Source of the DNA: Pseudoduganella violaceinigra DSM 15887
Lineage (GTDB): Bacteria > Pseudomonadota > Gammaproteobacteria > Burkholderiales > Burkholderiaceae_D
DNA length: 64,000 nt
Direction: 5' to 3'
NCBI RefSeq assembly: GCF_000425385.1
Contig: NZ_KE384358.1
Location: forward strand, 431,390 to 495,389
Positions 8,794-17,365 of the stretch are shown here, one piece after another (position 1 is the first letter of the stretch; each line of letters opens with the position of its first letter). The translations under genes and the position numbers were made by a program. The notes beneath the pieces are model-generated. The model saw nothing but the letters and a program-made list of their open reading frames with translations. It ran no database searches and was not told where the DNA came from.

Positions 8794-9678
8794 TTAAACG
8801 GTGCCAGGGCGCAGCGGCACAAAGTGGCAGTCTTCCAGTGTTTGGCGCACCCATTCGTTCTTGCTGACACGGGTCACCAGTTCGAGATGCTGGGTGCGGG
8901 CCCCGACCGGGGCGACCAGGCGGCCGCCGATATTCAATTGATCCAGCAAGGCCTGCGGCACTTCCAGGCCGGCGGCGGCAAGGATGATGCCATCGAATGG
9001 CGCCGCCTGCGGCAAGCCTAGCATACCATCTCCGTAGTGCAAGCGCAGATTCGGCACGCGCATGGGGCGCAGGTTGGCCTTGGCCAGTTCATGCAATGGC
9101 TTGATGCGCTCGATCGAGAAGACCTGCTTCGCCACGCACGCCAGCACCGCCGCCTGATAGCCGCAGCCGGTGCCGATTTCCAGCACGCGCTGCAAGTCCT
9201 GGCCGGCGCGCATCACCTCGATCATGCGCGCCACGATATAAGGCTGCGAAATGGTCTGGTGGTGGCCGATCGGGAGGGAGGCGTCGATATAGGCCTGCGG
9301 CGCCAACCCTTCGTCCATGAACAGATGGCGCGGCACGGTGTCGAGCGCGCCCAGCACCACCGGGTCGGCGACCCCCTGCCGGGCCACGCGCTGCACCATG
9401 GCGCGCCGCACACCGTCCGACACCAGCGCGTGCTGGCGCGGCGCGGCGACCGGCGCCGGCTGCACCTGGGCGCGCTCCTGGGCGTAGGAGTGGGAGCGCG
9501 AAGGCGATGCCACCGGCTGCGGCGGGCGCCAGCCGCCCGGACTGGCAGCGGCCGTGCGCGCGGCGTTCTGGGTGGCCGTTTGTGGCGTGGCCACGCTGTT
9601 GTAGACCGGCTTTTTCGCCGGGCTCTTGTCGGTGATGGAAGACAGGGGCAGCGGGAAAGTGCGGGTCTTGTCGCTCAT
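8794..9678 (-). CDS. pcm: Protein-L-isoaspartate O-methyltransferase with N-terminal extension
   Basis: A 294-residue Pcm that methylates isoaspartyl residues to start their repair. The methyltransferase core spans about residues 85-294, with SAM motif I EIGTGCGYQAAVLA, PRHLFMDEG and GHHQTISQPYIVARM. The family is usually 205-220 residues; here about 80 extra N-terminal residues are Ala/Pro/Gln/Ser-rich and probably disordered. The start overlaps surE by 4 bases (ATGA), which supports the long form, although an internal start cannot be excluded. The surE-pcm-nlpD-rpoS order is conserved in proteobacteria. Confidence 0.93.
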   Translation of the reverse strand: MSDKTRTFPLPLSSITDKSPAKKPVYNSVATPQTATQNAARTAAASPGGWRPPQPVASPSRSHSYAQERAQVQPAPVAAPRQHALVSDGVRRAMVQRVARQGVADPVVLGALDTVPRHLFMDEGLAPQAYIDASLPIGHHQTISQPYIVARMIEVMRAGQDLQRVLEIGTGCGYQAAVLACVAKQVFSIERIKPLHELAKANLRPMRVPNLRLHYGDGMLGLPQAAPFDGIILAAAGLEVPQALLDQLNIGGRLVAPVGARTQHLELVTRVSKNEWVRQTLEDCHFVPLRPGTV

Positions 9679-10412
9679 GCGATGGCCTTTGCCAAGGCGT
9701 CGAGCTGCTGGCGATGGGTCAGGTCAATCTGCAGCGGCGTCAGCGACACGCGTCCATTGGCGACGGCGTGGAAGTCGGTGCCTTCGCCCGCATCCTTGCA
9801 GGCGCCCGGCGGGCCGATCCAGTAAATCTCGCGGCCGCGCGGGTCGAGCGCCTTGACCACGGGTTCGGCCTGGTGGCGCCGGCCCAGGCGGGTCGGGGTC
9901 AAGGGCCCCAGTTGCTCGTAGGGCAGCGCAGGGATGTTCACATTCAGCAGATAGGGCCGCTCCAGCAGCTCCAGGTAGCGCTCGACCAGTTCGCGCGCCA
10001 CGCGGGCGGCGGCATCGATGTTGGCCCAGCCATATGATCCTTGCGAGAAAGCAATTGCCGGCACACCGAACAGATAGCCTTCCGTCGCGGCGGCCACCGT
10101 GCCGGAGTACAAGGTGTCGTCGCCCATATTCGGGCCGTTGTTGATGCCCGAGACCACCAGGTCCGGTACATAGTCCAGCAAGCCGGTCAGGGCCACGTGG
10201 ACGCAGTCGGTCGGCGTTCCATTGACAAAATAGAAACCATTGGCTGCCTGGTGCACCGACAGGGGCCGGTCCAGGGTGAGCGAATTGGAGGCGCCGGACC
10301 GGTTGCTGTCGGGCGCCACAACCACGATATCGGCGATAGGCTGCAGGGCTTCCGCCAGCGCATTGATGCCAGGCGCCAGGTAGCCGTCGTCATTACTGAT
10401 CAGAATTCTCAT
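9675..10412 (-). CDS. surE: 5'/3'-nucleotidase SurE
   Basis: A 245-residue metal-dependent survival-protein nucleotidase acting on nucleoside monophosphates. It begins MRILISNDDGY, where the paired aspartates D8 and D9 bind metal. VVAPDSNRSGASNSLT, SGINNGPNMGDDTLYSGTV and FGVPAIAFSQ are family blocks. The ATG at 10412 is the only start compatible with the family; a longer in-frame extension reads as non-coding. It is translationally coupled to pcm by a 4-base overlap. Confidence 0.97.
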   Translation of the reverse strand: MRILISNDDGYLAPGINALAEALQPIADIVVVAPDSNRSGASNSLTLDRPLSVHQAANGFYFVNGTPTDCVHVALTGLLDYVPDLVVSGINNGPNMGDDTLYSGTVAAATEGYLFGVPAIAFSQGSYGWANIDAAARVARELVERYLELLERPYLLNVNIPALPYEQLGPLTPTRLGRRHQAEPVVKALDPRGREIYWIGPPGACKDAGEGTDFHAVANGRVSLTPLQIDLTHRQQLDALAKAIA

Positions 10413-10510
10413 ACAGGGAATTTTACCTGAAGCAACGCGGAAAAAATGAAGGGGAAGCTGCGAAAACAGGGGAATCCCCCTGTTTCTCAGCTTCCCTGCA
10501 ATGAAGTCCT

Positions 10511-11551
10511 TTACATCGCCACCGGTAGCGGCCAGTAGCCGGTGCGTTCCTGCTCGAGCGGCATGGGGTGGTGGTTGTTCAGCCCCGCCGTCGCGGAGGG
10601 CAGCCTGTGCCAGGGGCAGAGGCCGCCGTGAAACCATTGCATGAACGCCTCATAACCCTGCCGCAGGGCCGGCGCGGGCATCGGTTCGCCGCTGGCCAGG
10701 CTGGCGCAGTGCGGCAGTTGCACGGCGTCGAAATAGCCTTCCAGCGACAGCCAGGGCAGGCCGTACGCCTGGGCCAGCATGCGCTCGAACAGCGGCTGGT
10801 AGCCGGCGTCGCCGCGCCGCCACAGCAGGCATTGCGCCTCGTCCGCAAGGTCGACGCGGGACGGCAGCGGATAGACCAGCAATTGGCGCTGCTCGTCTTC
10901 GTGGCTGCTGCGGTAGCCGGTGGCGCGCGCCACCAGATCCTGCAGGCCGTCCAGGTTCTGCCGGTTGGGCGCGAACACCAGCACCAGCCGGGTCGGCAGC
11001 AAGGTGGTGCAGATGGCGGCGCAGTCCGCCCGCCCGCTGCGGGCGTCGACCAGGACGTGCTCGAAATGGCGCGCCAGCCGCGCGGCAAAGGTGCGGAACA
11101 GCGCGGGGCAGGCGTCGAACAGTCCTTGCCAGTCGATCATTGCCGCGCGTTCCGCGTGGCCGCCGTCGCACCGCCCAGCGCGCAGCAGCCAGAGAGGAAG
11201 GTCGTCGCATGCCCGCACCAGGTACTGCTCCCAGCGCACCGAGTCCAGCACGGCTTCGGCCAGCGCCTCGTCGCTGGCATAGCGGCCGGCGCGCTCCTGC
11301 AACTGCTCGCGGCATGCCTCGAACAGCTCCAGCACCCCGGGGGCACGCGGCGCACCAGGGAAATAGTACTGCAGGCCCGGTGCCTCCAGGTCCCAGTCCA
11401 CCAGCAGCACCGGGGCTGTCCTGCGCTGCGCCAGCAAATACCCGAGATTGGCCAGCGCCATGGTGCGGCCCACGCCGCCTTTATAGGAATAGAAAGTGGT
11501 GACTTCGCCGGCTGCGGGCAGCTGCGGCAGGTGCAGGCGTAGGAATTCCAT
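10511..11551 (-). CDS. KGGVGR-motif MinD/ParA-like ATPase, partner of the TIR gene
   Basis: A 346-residue P-loop ATPase of the SIMIBI (ParA/MinD) class. A variant deviant Walker A, SYKGGVGRTMALAN, covers about residues 22-35. VLLVDWDLEAPGL (D52, D54) is the Walker A' strand, and FEHVLVDARSG is the Walker B-like strand. This KGGVGRT...DWDLEAPG pattern marks an ATPase group often encoded beside TIR or other effector-like domains. The C-terminal part has no family I recognise. The ATG at 11551 lies 23 bases after the TIR stop and leaves the motif at the expected distance; a longer upstream frame overlaps the TIR gene and lacks support. Likely role: nucleotide-dependent switch or sensor for the TIR partner. 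That is inference. Confidence 0.78.
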   Translation of the reverse strand: MEFLRLHLPQLPAAGEVTTFYSYKGGVGRTMALANLGYLLAQRRTAPVLLVDWDLEAPGLQYYFPGAPRAPGVLELFEACREQLQERAGRYASDEALAEAVLDSVRWEQYLVRACDDLPLWLLRAGRCDGGHAERAAMIDWQGLFDACPALFRTFAARLARHFEHVLVDARSGRADCAAICTTLLPTRLVLVFAPNRQNLDGLQDLVARATGYRSSHEDEQRQLLVYPLPSRVDLADEAQCLLWRRGDAGYQPLFERMLAQAYGLPWLSLEGYFDAVQLPHCASLASGEPMPAPALRQGYEAFMQWFHGGLCPWHRLPSATAGLNNHHPMPLEQERTGYWPLPVAM

Positions 11552-11574
11552 GGTGCTCTTTCTTTCAGTGGTTA

Positions 11575-12180
11575 TCAGCGTGGGAAGTGCGGCGGCGCCG
11601 GCGGGCGCCACTCCGGCGGAACCGGCGGCAGCGCGAACTCCCGGCAGTCGTGGCCCGGCGGAATACTGGCCTTCAGGCAGTGGTAGTGCATCGTGATACG
11701 GTCCACGATGCGCCGGATATCGGGCAGGAAATCGGGGTTGGTCTTCAAGTCCCCGGTGGCCAGCGTGTAGCGCGAAAAGTCCACATACATGCCAGGCTCG
11801 CTGATCTGGCGCGGCAGGCAAAGCGGGTGGCGGGTCATGATGACGGGGATGATCAGGTGGCTGGGCAGCTCGTACCAGGCGCCGCGCTCGGCCTCGATCA
11901 TCTGCATGGCGGCGAATTCGCGCCGCGTGTACGGGTGGGCCTCATATTTGGGCGTATAGATCATGATCATCGACACGCTCTGGCACATGGCCATGGCGAT
12001 GCGGCGGTCGATGTCGTCGCCGCCCCCCAGCTGCTCGCTGTCGACAAAGAGTTCGGTCTCGTTGTCGAAATGGGGCTCAAGGTAGCACTTCAAGGCATCG
12101 ACCAGGTCGTCCTTGAAGCGGCTCATATATGCGTGCTGGCCATGCGCGTAACTGAAAAAGCAGCCGTACCGGATACTCAT
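11575..12180 (-). CDS. TIR-domain protein, first gene of a TIR/ATPase module
   Basis: A 201-residue soluble protein with an N-terminal TIR-like domain. Box 1 reads CFFSYAHG (residues 7-14), followed by an amphipathic helix (FKDDLVDALKCYL) and ELFVDSEQLGGGDDIDRRIAMAM (two blocks here). SMIMIYTPKYEAHPYTRREF holds the strand-loop-helix in which TIR NADases carry the catalytic glutamate; Glu88 in RREF is the candidate. The C terminus is proline-rich. The start has GGGGAGG 8 bases upstream. Bacterial TIR proteins often cleave NAD+ or make cyclic ADP-ribose signals in antiphage defence. Whether this one is catalytic is unproven. Confidence 0.8.
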   Translation of the reverse strand: MSIRYGCFFSYAHGQHAYMSRFKDDLVDALKCYLEPHFDNETELFVDSEQLGGGDDIDRRIAMAMCQSVSMIMIYTPKYEAHPYTRREFAAMQMIEAERGAWYELPSHLIIPVIMTRHPLCLPRQISEPGMYVDFSRYTLATGDLKTNPDFLPDIRRIVDRITMHYHCLKASIPPGHDCREFALPPVPPEWRPPAPPHFPR

Positions 12181-12296
12181 GGCAATTGCCTCCCCTGCCC
12201 GCCCAATGTACGCCGCCCAGCGCGCTGAACTTTGTCGCAGCGCAAAGCGTTACCGGGCATAATTGCACGACCGTTCGATAATCATATGGAGGCAAT

Positions 12297-13271
12297 ATGA
12301 AGGCTATCGTTTGCAAGGCATGGGGCTTGCCCGACACCCTGGTGCTGGAAGACCTGCCGGACCCTCAGCCCGGGCCCGGCCAGGTGCTGCTGCAGGTGAA
12401 GGCGGCTGCAGTGAATTTCCCCGATGTGCTGATCATCCAGGGCAAGTACCAGTACCAGCCGCCGCTGCCGTTTACGCCCGGGAACGAGGTTTCCGGCGTG
12501 GTCCTGTCGGTGGGCGAAGGCGTGCAAGCGTACAAGCCGGGCGACAAGGTGATCGCCTTCTCCGCCCATGGCGGTTTTGCGGAACAGATGCTGGCGCCCT
12601 CGGCTTCCCTGATGCTGATGCCGCCCGGGATGGATTTCGACACCGCCGCCGCCATTACTCTGACCTATGGCACCTCCCATCACGCCGTGGTGGACCGCGC
12701 ACAACTGAAGGCCGGCGAGACCATGCTGGTGCTGGGCGCGGCGGGCGGCGTCGGCCTGGCGGCGATCGAGATCGGCAAGGCGCTGGGCGCCCGCGTGATC
12801 GCCGCCGCCTCCACCGACGAAAAGCTGGCCGTGTGCCAGGCGCATGGCGCCGACGTCCTGCTCAACTACAGCAGCGGCGATTTGCGCGAGGCGATCAAGG
12901 CCGCCACCGGCGGCAAAGGTCCGGACGTGATCTACGACCCGGTGGGCGGCGCGTATGCCGAACCGGCTTTCCGCTCCATCGGCTGGCGCGGACGCTACCT
13001 GGTGGTGGGCTTTGCCAACGGTGACATCCCGAAGCTGCCCCTGAACCTCGCGCTGCTGAAAGGCGCGTCGCTGATGGGCGTATTCTGGGGCGAGTTTGTC
13101 AAGCGCGAACCGAAAGCCAACCAGGCCGGCATGATACAGCTGCTCGGCTGGCTGGCCGAAGGCAGGATCCGCCCGCACATCTCGGCGCGCTATGCGCTGG
13201 CGGACACTGCGCAGGCCCTGAACGCCATGGCGGCGCGCAAGGTCACGGGCAAAGTGATCATCCAGCCTTGA
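12297..13271 (+). CDS. Zinc-independent NADPH:quinone oxidoreductase (QOR-type MDR)
   Basis: A 324-residue medium-chain dehydrogenase/reductase of the quinone-oxidoreductase branch. The N-terminal GroES-like domain contains NFPDVLIIQGKYQYQPPLP and PGNEVSGVVLSVG. The nucleotide-binding fold has GAAGGVGLAAIEIGKALGA and the QOR element DVIYDPVGG. No zinc-ligand cysteines are seen. GGAGG lies just upstream of the ATG. It is divergent from the TIR/ATPase module across about 116 bases, and its 3' end overlaps the convergent membrane gene by 14 bases. Probably housekeeping and not part of the TIR module. Confidence 0.92.
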   Translation: MKAIVCKAWGLPDTLVLEDLPDPQPGPGQVLLQVKAAAVNFPDVLIIQGKYQYQPPLPFTPGNEVSGVVLSVGEGVQAYKPGDKVIAFSAHGGFAEQMLAPSASLMLMPPGMDFDTAAAITLTYGTSHHAVVDRAQLKAGETMLVLGAAGGVGLAAIEIGKALGARVIAAASTDEKLAVCQAHGADVLLNYSSGDLREAIKAATGGKGPDVIYDPVGGAYAEPAFRSIGWRGRYLVVGFANGDIPKLPLNLALLKGASLMGVFWGEFVKREPKANQAGMIQLLGWLAEGRIRPHISARYALADTAQALNAMAARKVTGKVIIQP

Positions 13272-13665
13272 TGAGGCGTTTCAGGCGCGCGGCCAGGTAG
13301 AAAACGGCGCCGTTCGCCGCGAGCATTGCCCCCAGGTGCAGGCCTGCCGCCGCCAGGGCTTGCAGCAGCGCGCCGGCAGCCCCCGCGCCGCAGACCTGCA
13401 TCAGGGACGGCAGCAGCGCAAGCCCGCTGCCATGGACTGTGGACATGAAAAAGCCCCACAGCGCCATGCCCGCCCGCCCGGCCTGCGCCTGGCCCCTGTG
13501 GCAGCGCCAGGCAAGTGCGCCGGCCAGCAGCGCGCCTGCGCCCCATTGCAGCGCGGGGCGATCCAGCGGCAGCCGCAGTGCGCCCGCCGCGGCCATCACC
13601 GCCATCGATGCCGCCTGGCCGCAGGCGATAAGCGCCATCGGCCGCCAAGGCCGGATGTCCGCCAT
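13258..13665 (-). CDS. Small hypothetical membrane protein
   Basis: A 135-residue polytopic membrane protein with about four hydrophobic segments. The most distinctive stretch is WGFFMSTVHGSGLALLPSL in the centre. I do not recognise a named family; similar HGxGLxLLP membrane proteins occur as unknowns beside DUF899 genes. The start at 13665 avoids a 41-base overlap with the DUF899 gene; a longer form from 13719 is possible. It is the last gene of the nine-gene cluster that runs from 19105. Confidence 0.65.
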   Translation of the reverse strand: MADIRPWRPMALIACGQAASMAVMAAAGALRLPLDRPALQWGAGALLAGALAWRCHRGQAQAGRAGMALWGFFMSTVHGSGLALLPSLMQVCGAGAAGALLQALAAAGLHLGAMLAANGAVFYLAARLKRLIKAG

Positions 13666-13678
13666 GTCGCGCTGCGCC

Positions 13679-14410
13679 TCAATCGTGCGCGCCGCAGCAG
13701 GACGCGGCTTCTTGCGCATATCGGTCGTGGTACTGCACCCACGCCAGGCCGTACGGCATCCCCTCCTCCTGCCGTCCCAGCGGCGTGAGGTCCAGCATGC
13801 GGTAAGTGTGCATCATGACCTCGACACCGCGACCGTATGTCGAATAGGTGTGGTAGACCGCACCCGCCTCGTCCTTGTAGAACACGCTGATACCCGGCGC
13901 ATCCTGGAGCGGGAAAGGCTGCTTCTTGAAGTTGTAATAAACCGCGCCCCCGGCCATCTCCTCCGCCGCAAAGCTGACATGGAAGTCGTAGTTGAAATCG
14001 CTCTCACCGCACGACACCCATTTGAATTTCCAGCCCAATTCCCTGCGCATATTCTCAAGGCTTGCCAGCGGGGCGCGCGACACTACGACAAAGCTCACGC
14101 CGCGCTGCGCCAGGTGCGGCAGCGCACCGTCCGTGTGGTCGGCCATGTAGGAACAATGCGGGCAACCACGTTCCTTCCCCGGTGCGAACATGAAGTGCTG
14201 CACCACCAGTTGGCTGCGCCCCTCGAACAGGTCCGCCAGGGAGCGCTTGCCCTGCGGCGTGTCGAATACGTATTGCTTGTCCACACGCACCCACGGCAAC
14301 GCACGCCGCGCACTGGCCAACTGGTCTTGCTGGCGCATCAGCTCCTTTTCGCGCGCCAGCAAATCCAGGCGCCGCGCCAGCCACTGCTCGTGATTGACCA
14401 CGGTATTCAT
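13679..14410 (-). CDS. DUF899 thioredoxin-like protein
   Basis: A 243-residue DUF899 protein with a thioredoxin-like fold. Landmarks are LFEGRSQLVVQHFMFAP, GCPHCSYMADHTDGA (a CxxC-type pair), RELGWKFKWVSCG and DFNYDFHVSF. These are typical of the family, whose chemistry is unknown; many members sit beside small regulators. The C terminus ends in a Cys-Cys pair (ASCCGAHD), which is less usual. The start overlaps the upstream beta-propeller gene by 4 bases. Confidence 0.88.
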   Translation of the reverse strand: MNTVVNHEQWLARRLDLLAREKELMRQQDQLASARRALPWVRVDKQYVFDTPQGKRSLADLFEGRSQLVVQHFMFAPGKERGCPHCSYMADHTDGALPHLAQRGVSFVVVSRAPLASLENMRRELGWKFKWVSCGESDFNYDFHVSFAAEEMAGGAVYYNFKKQPFPLQDAPGISVFYKDEAGAVYHTYSTYGRGVEVMMHTYRMLDLTPLGRQEEGMPYGLAWVQYHDRYAQEAASCCGAHD

Positions 14411-15066
14411 GGCCGTTCTCCTTGCGGACGGCGCACGGCACGCACTTTGCCGCTGCCTCCGCCGCCGGCGTAGAACAAGCCGGCGCCATCGGACTCCAGG
14501 CCGCTGACGAATACGCCCTGCGGCATTTCCAGCCGCTCCAGCACTTCGCCGGTATTCGGATCGATGTGGCGGATGTCGCTCTGCTCCCCCTCCCAGGTGG
14601 CGTGCCACAGTTCGCCGTCCACCCAGGTCACGCCGGTGACAAAGCGATTCGATTCGATGGAACGGATGACGGTGCCCGTCTCGGGGTCGATCTGGTGGAT
14701 TTTGCGGTCGCGATACTGGCCCACCCACAGGCTGCCTTCGGCCCAGGCCAGGCCGGAATCGGCGCCATGGCCGGGTGCCGGAATCGTCTTGAGCACCTTG
14801 CCGCTAGCCGGGTCGATCTTGTCGATGCGCTGCTCGGCGATCTGGTACAGGTGCTTGCCGTCGAAAGCCGTGCCGGCATCGGCGGCCAATTCCAGCGTGC
14901 GGGCCTGCTTGCCGCTGGCGGGATCGATACCGATCAGCCGCGCGCCCGTGGCGGCCCATACCAGTTCGCCGTCATGGGTCACTCCGTGGATTTTGGCGGC
15001 GCCGTCGAACGGGCCGTACTCGCGCACGATCTCGGCCGTGCGTACCTTGCTTGTAGTGCTGTTCAT
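14407..15066 (-). CDS. Beta-propeller protein resembling Vgb/SMP-30
   Basis: A 219-residue protein built of repeating blade-like units (IDPASGK, IDPASGKVLKTIPAPG, IDPETGTVIRSIES, IDPNTGEVLERLEMP). This pattern is seen in virginiamycin-B-lyase-like, PQQ-repeat and SMP-30-like propellers. No signal peptide is present, so it is probably cytoplasmic. At this length it could make four or five blades. It is coupled to DUF899 by a 4-base overlap and follows the HTH gene by 49 bases. A repeat-containing sensor or a small hydrolase are both possible. Confidence 0.75.
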   Translation of the reverse strand: MNSTTSKVRTAEIVREYGPFDGAAKIHGVTHDGELVWAATGARLIGIDPASGKQARTLELAADAGTAFDGKHLYQIAEQRIDKIDPASGKVLKTIPAPGHGADSGLAWAEGSLWVGQYRDRKIHQIDPETGTVIRSIESNRFVTGVTWVDGELWHATWEGEQSDIRHIDPNTGEVLERLEMPQGVFVSGLESDGAGLFYAGGGGSGKVRAVRRPQGERP

Positions 15067-15115
15067 TGCCTGGCTCCTTATGTGGCGCGCCTTGGACCGG
15101 CGCCGCAAGTGCACT

Positions 15116-16336
15116 TTATTCCAACGCCAACGCAGCGGGGAGTAACAAGATTGTCGTGAATCCAGCCAGGGGCGGCGCCAGCCAGCGCCGCGTGCGGGCG
15201 TTGCCGATGGCGCGTACCCGGCCGTCCGCTTCCAGCTCCGCCAATGCGCGCTGGACGGTACGCTGGCTGGCGTCCAGCGCCAGGGCAAGCGCCGATGTCG
15301 ACCAGGCGGCGCCATCGGACAGCAGCGCCAGCAGGGACGCCTGCTCGCCGTCGATCGGCGGCTCCAGCACGGCCAGTTCGCGGCCGCAGTCGGGCCGCAA
15401 GGCAAAGCCGCGCGGCGTCGCTTCGATGCCGGCCAGTCCTTTGGCCAGCGCCCGCAGGCGGCCAATCTCGACCCGCAGGCGCGCGCGGTGGGTTTCGTCG
15501 GGCCGGCGGGTGTTAAAGGCGCGCTCGATCAGCACATCGCGCTGTGCATCGCCGGGCCACGCCTCCGCCAGCGTGCGCGCCAGCGCGAACAGCACCGGCC
15601 GGCGTGCCAGTGGACGCCAATCGGCAGCGCATCCCAGTCCTCGCCTGCAGGCGTCCAGCACCAGGGTATCGGAAGCCAGCAAGGCCGCCACTTCGTCGAG
15701 CTGCATGGCCTGCCCTTCAGGCGCTCCATGGCGGCGCGCCGCAGGCCTCCCGAGCGCAGCCGCGGCCTCGGCCACTTCGGCCAACAACTCCGGCACGCCC
15801 GAGCGCACGGCCGCCGCCTGGGCCCGTGCCAGCGCTGCACGCGCCGGCATTGGGCGCAGGGAACGCATCGCCAGCTCGGCCCCGGTCAGTTCAGCCACCG
15901 CCGCCAGCGCCGGCGTCAACGCCCGCATATCGAGGCGGGCCAGCTCGGACGCGGCGGCATCCAGGCGTCCCAATAGCAGGAATTTTCGGGCCGCGATCAA
16001 GCGCGCCTGCAGCGCATTGCCGTAGTCGCCATGCGATTCCAGCACGGCCAGCGCCTCCGCCAAAGCGCGCGGCGGAGCGGCAAAGTCGCGCATGGCCAGC
16101 GCCACTTCGGCCTCGGCAACCACGCAGCGTGCGCGCGACAACGCTTCATGCCCGCCGAAGCCGCGCGCTGCGCGCCGCAGCAGATCGCGCGCTCGCGGAA
16201 AATTGCCCAGCCGCGCCATGGCGATGCCGCGCAAGGCCAGCGCCGGCGGGTCGCTGCGCAGGGAAACGTGCTTCAATGCGCCAAGAACATCGCCGCTGGC
16301 AAGGGCGCGCGCAGCGGCAGTGACCAGGGAATCCAT
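15116..16336 (-). CDS. Large winged-helix regulator-like protein
   Basis: A 406-residue Ala/Arg/Leu-rich protein. The N-terminal two-thirds looks like an all-helical, TPR-like solenoid (LARLGNF-, AEAEVAL-, AELTGAEL-type helices). The C-terminal region (about 320-390) resembles a winged helix: ALALDASQRTVQRALAELEADGRVRAIG. That suggests a transcription factor with a helical sensor domain. A further upstream start exists, but the ATG at 16336 begins the coherent fold and sits 13 bases after the preceding gene. A natural target would be the promoter of its own cluster; this is inferred only from position. Confidence 0.7.
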   Translation of the reverse strand: MDSLVTAAARALASGDVLGALKHVSLRSDPPALALRGIAMARLGNFPRARDLLRRAARGFGGHEALSRARCVVAEAEVALAMRDFAAPPRALAEALAVLESHGDYGNALQARLIAARKFLLLGRLDAAASELARLDMRALTPALAAVAELTGAELAMRSLRPMPARAALARAQAAAVRSGVPELLAEVAEAAAALGRPAARRHGAPEGQAMQLDEVAALLASDTLVLDACRRGLGCAADWRPLARRPVLFALARTLAEAWPGDAQRDVLIERAFNTRRPDETHRARLRVEIGRLRALAKGLAGIEATPRGFALRPDCGRELAVLEPPIDGEQASLLALLSDGAAWSTSALALALDASQRTVQRALAELEADGRVRAIGNARTRRWLAPPLAGFTTILLLPAALALE

Positions 16337-16349
16337 CGAAGCAGTGCGA

Positions 16350-16820
16350 CTATCCCGCCCGGCACGCGCGCGAAGCAGCGGCCCGCAGCAGGATGCGCGA
16401 ATAAAGCTTGTGAAATCCCAGCAGGGCGCGGAAGGCGCGGCCCTGCCGTGCACTGACGACGGCGGAGCCAAAATACAGCCTCGTCCCCTGCCCCACCGGT
16501 GCCGCCATCAGCCATGAACGCGTGCTGCCCGCGTAATCGCACATCAGCAACTGATTCGGCGCGCGCCCTTCCACCGACCATGCGGCGAATTCTTCGCGTT
16601 GGCCGTTCGCCAGGGCTCGGGCTTCCACATCGCGCGACGGGCGCGCGACGCATAAGGCGAGCAACAAGCGCTCAAGCTTGAATGGTGCGCTGGTGTAGAA
16701 GGCTTCCACAAAGGCCGCATGGCTTACCTGCCCCGGTACGTCGATGGCGAAGCAATCGGTATAGTCGCCCTGCAGGCGGTAGCGCTGCAACAACGCATCG
16801 GAAGGCAGTTCCGCCATCAT
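16350..16820 (-). CDS. Hypothetical protein (possible DUF2867-like fold)
   Basis: A 156-residue soluble protein. Conserved-looking blocks are TDCFAIDVPG, FKLERLLLALC, FAAWSVEGR, GTRLYFGSAV and LGFHKLYSRILL. The alternation of strands and a long C-terminal helix recalls small START/DUF2867-like lipid-binding folds, but I cannot assign a family with confidence. It begins ATGATG and overlaps the DUF998 gene by 4 bases. Confidence 0.6.
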   Translation of the reverse strand: MMAELPSDALLQRYRLQGDYTDCFAIDVPGQVSHAAFVEAFYTSAPFKLERLLLALCVARPSRDVEARALANGQREEFAAWSVEGRAPNQLLMCDYAGSTRSWLMAAPVGQGTRLYFGSAVVSARQGRAFRALLGFHKLYSRILLRAAASRACRAG

Positions 16821-17365
16821 GAATACAGCGCACAGGAAAGCCCGCCGAACAGGCAGGCTTCGGCCAGGCGCTGCAGGGCGCCGCGCCAGCCGGTCGACCG
16901 CATCTGGCCAATCAGGATGCCGCAGCCGATCACGGCAATCCCGGCCGCCTGGAACAACAGGCCATGGCCGCGCGCCAATGTTATGAGAGCGATGCCGCCA
17001 CCCACGTATTCAATGCCGCCGGCCAGATTGTGCAGGGCCTGGCGCGCGGTGCCCGAGCCAGGCGAGCCCGGATCGCAGGGAAACAGAGCGGCACCGATAT
17101 AGCCTGCCGCGATACACCCGGCCAGTGCGGCGCTCACAGGCTCGCTGGCCGATGCCAGCCAGGCGACTGCCAGCAGCAGCGCTCCCACCGGCAGGAACAG
17201 GCCGAACGCCACGAAGCCCTGGTCGCGCGCGCCCGTCTCTCCCAACTCGCTGATCGTATGCGCCCAATGGCTGTAACCGGCCTTGCGGCGGCCAAGCACG
17301 ACGCAGGCAGCCAACAGGTAGGCCGCGGCGGCCAATGACATGGTTTGGGCTGGGGTTATGCTCAT
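16817..17365 (-). CDS. DUF998-family membrane protein
   Basis: A 182-residue inner-membrane protein with about six hydrophobic helices. HWAHTISELGETGARDQGF after helix 1 and FPCDPGSPGSG with LHNLAGG in the middle are the usual DUF998 signatures. Function in the family is unknown. It is coupled at both ends: 4 bases shared with the DUF6683-like gene upstream and 4 with the 156-residue gene downstream, so co-translation is likely. Confidence 0.82.
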   Translation of the reverse strand: MSITPAQTMSLAAAAYLLAACVVLGRRKAGYSHWAHTISELGETGARDQGFVAFGLFLPVGALLLAVAWLASASEPVSAALAGCIAAGYIGAALFPCDPGSPGSGTARQALHNLAGGIEYVGGGIALITLARGHGLLFQAAGIAVIGCGILIGQMRSTGWRGALQRLAEACLFGGLSCALYS

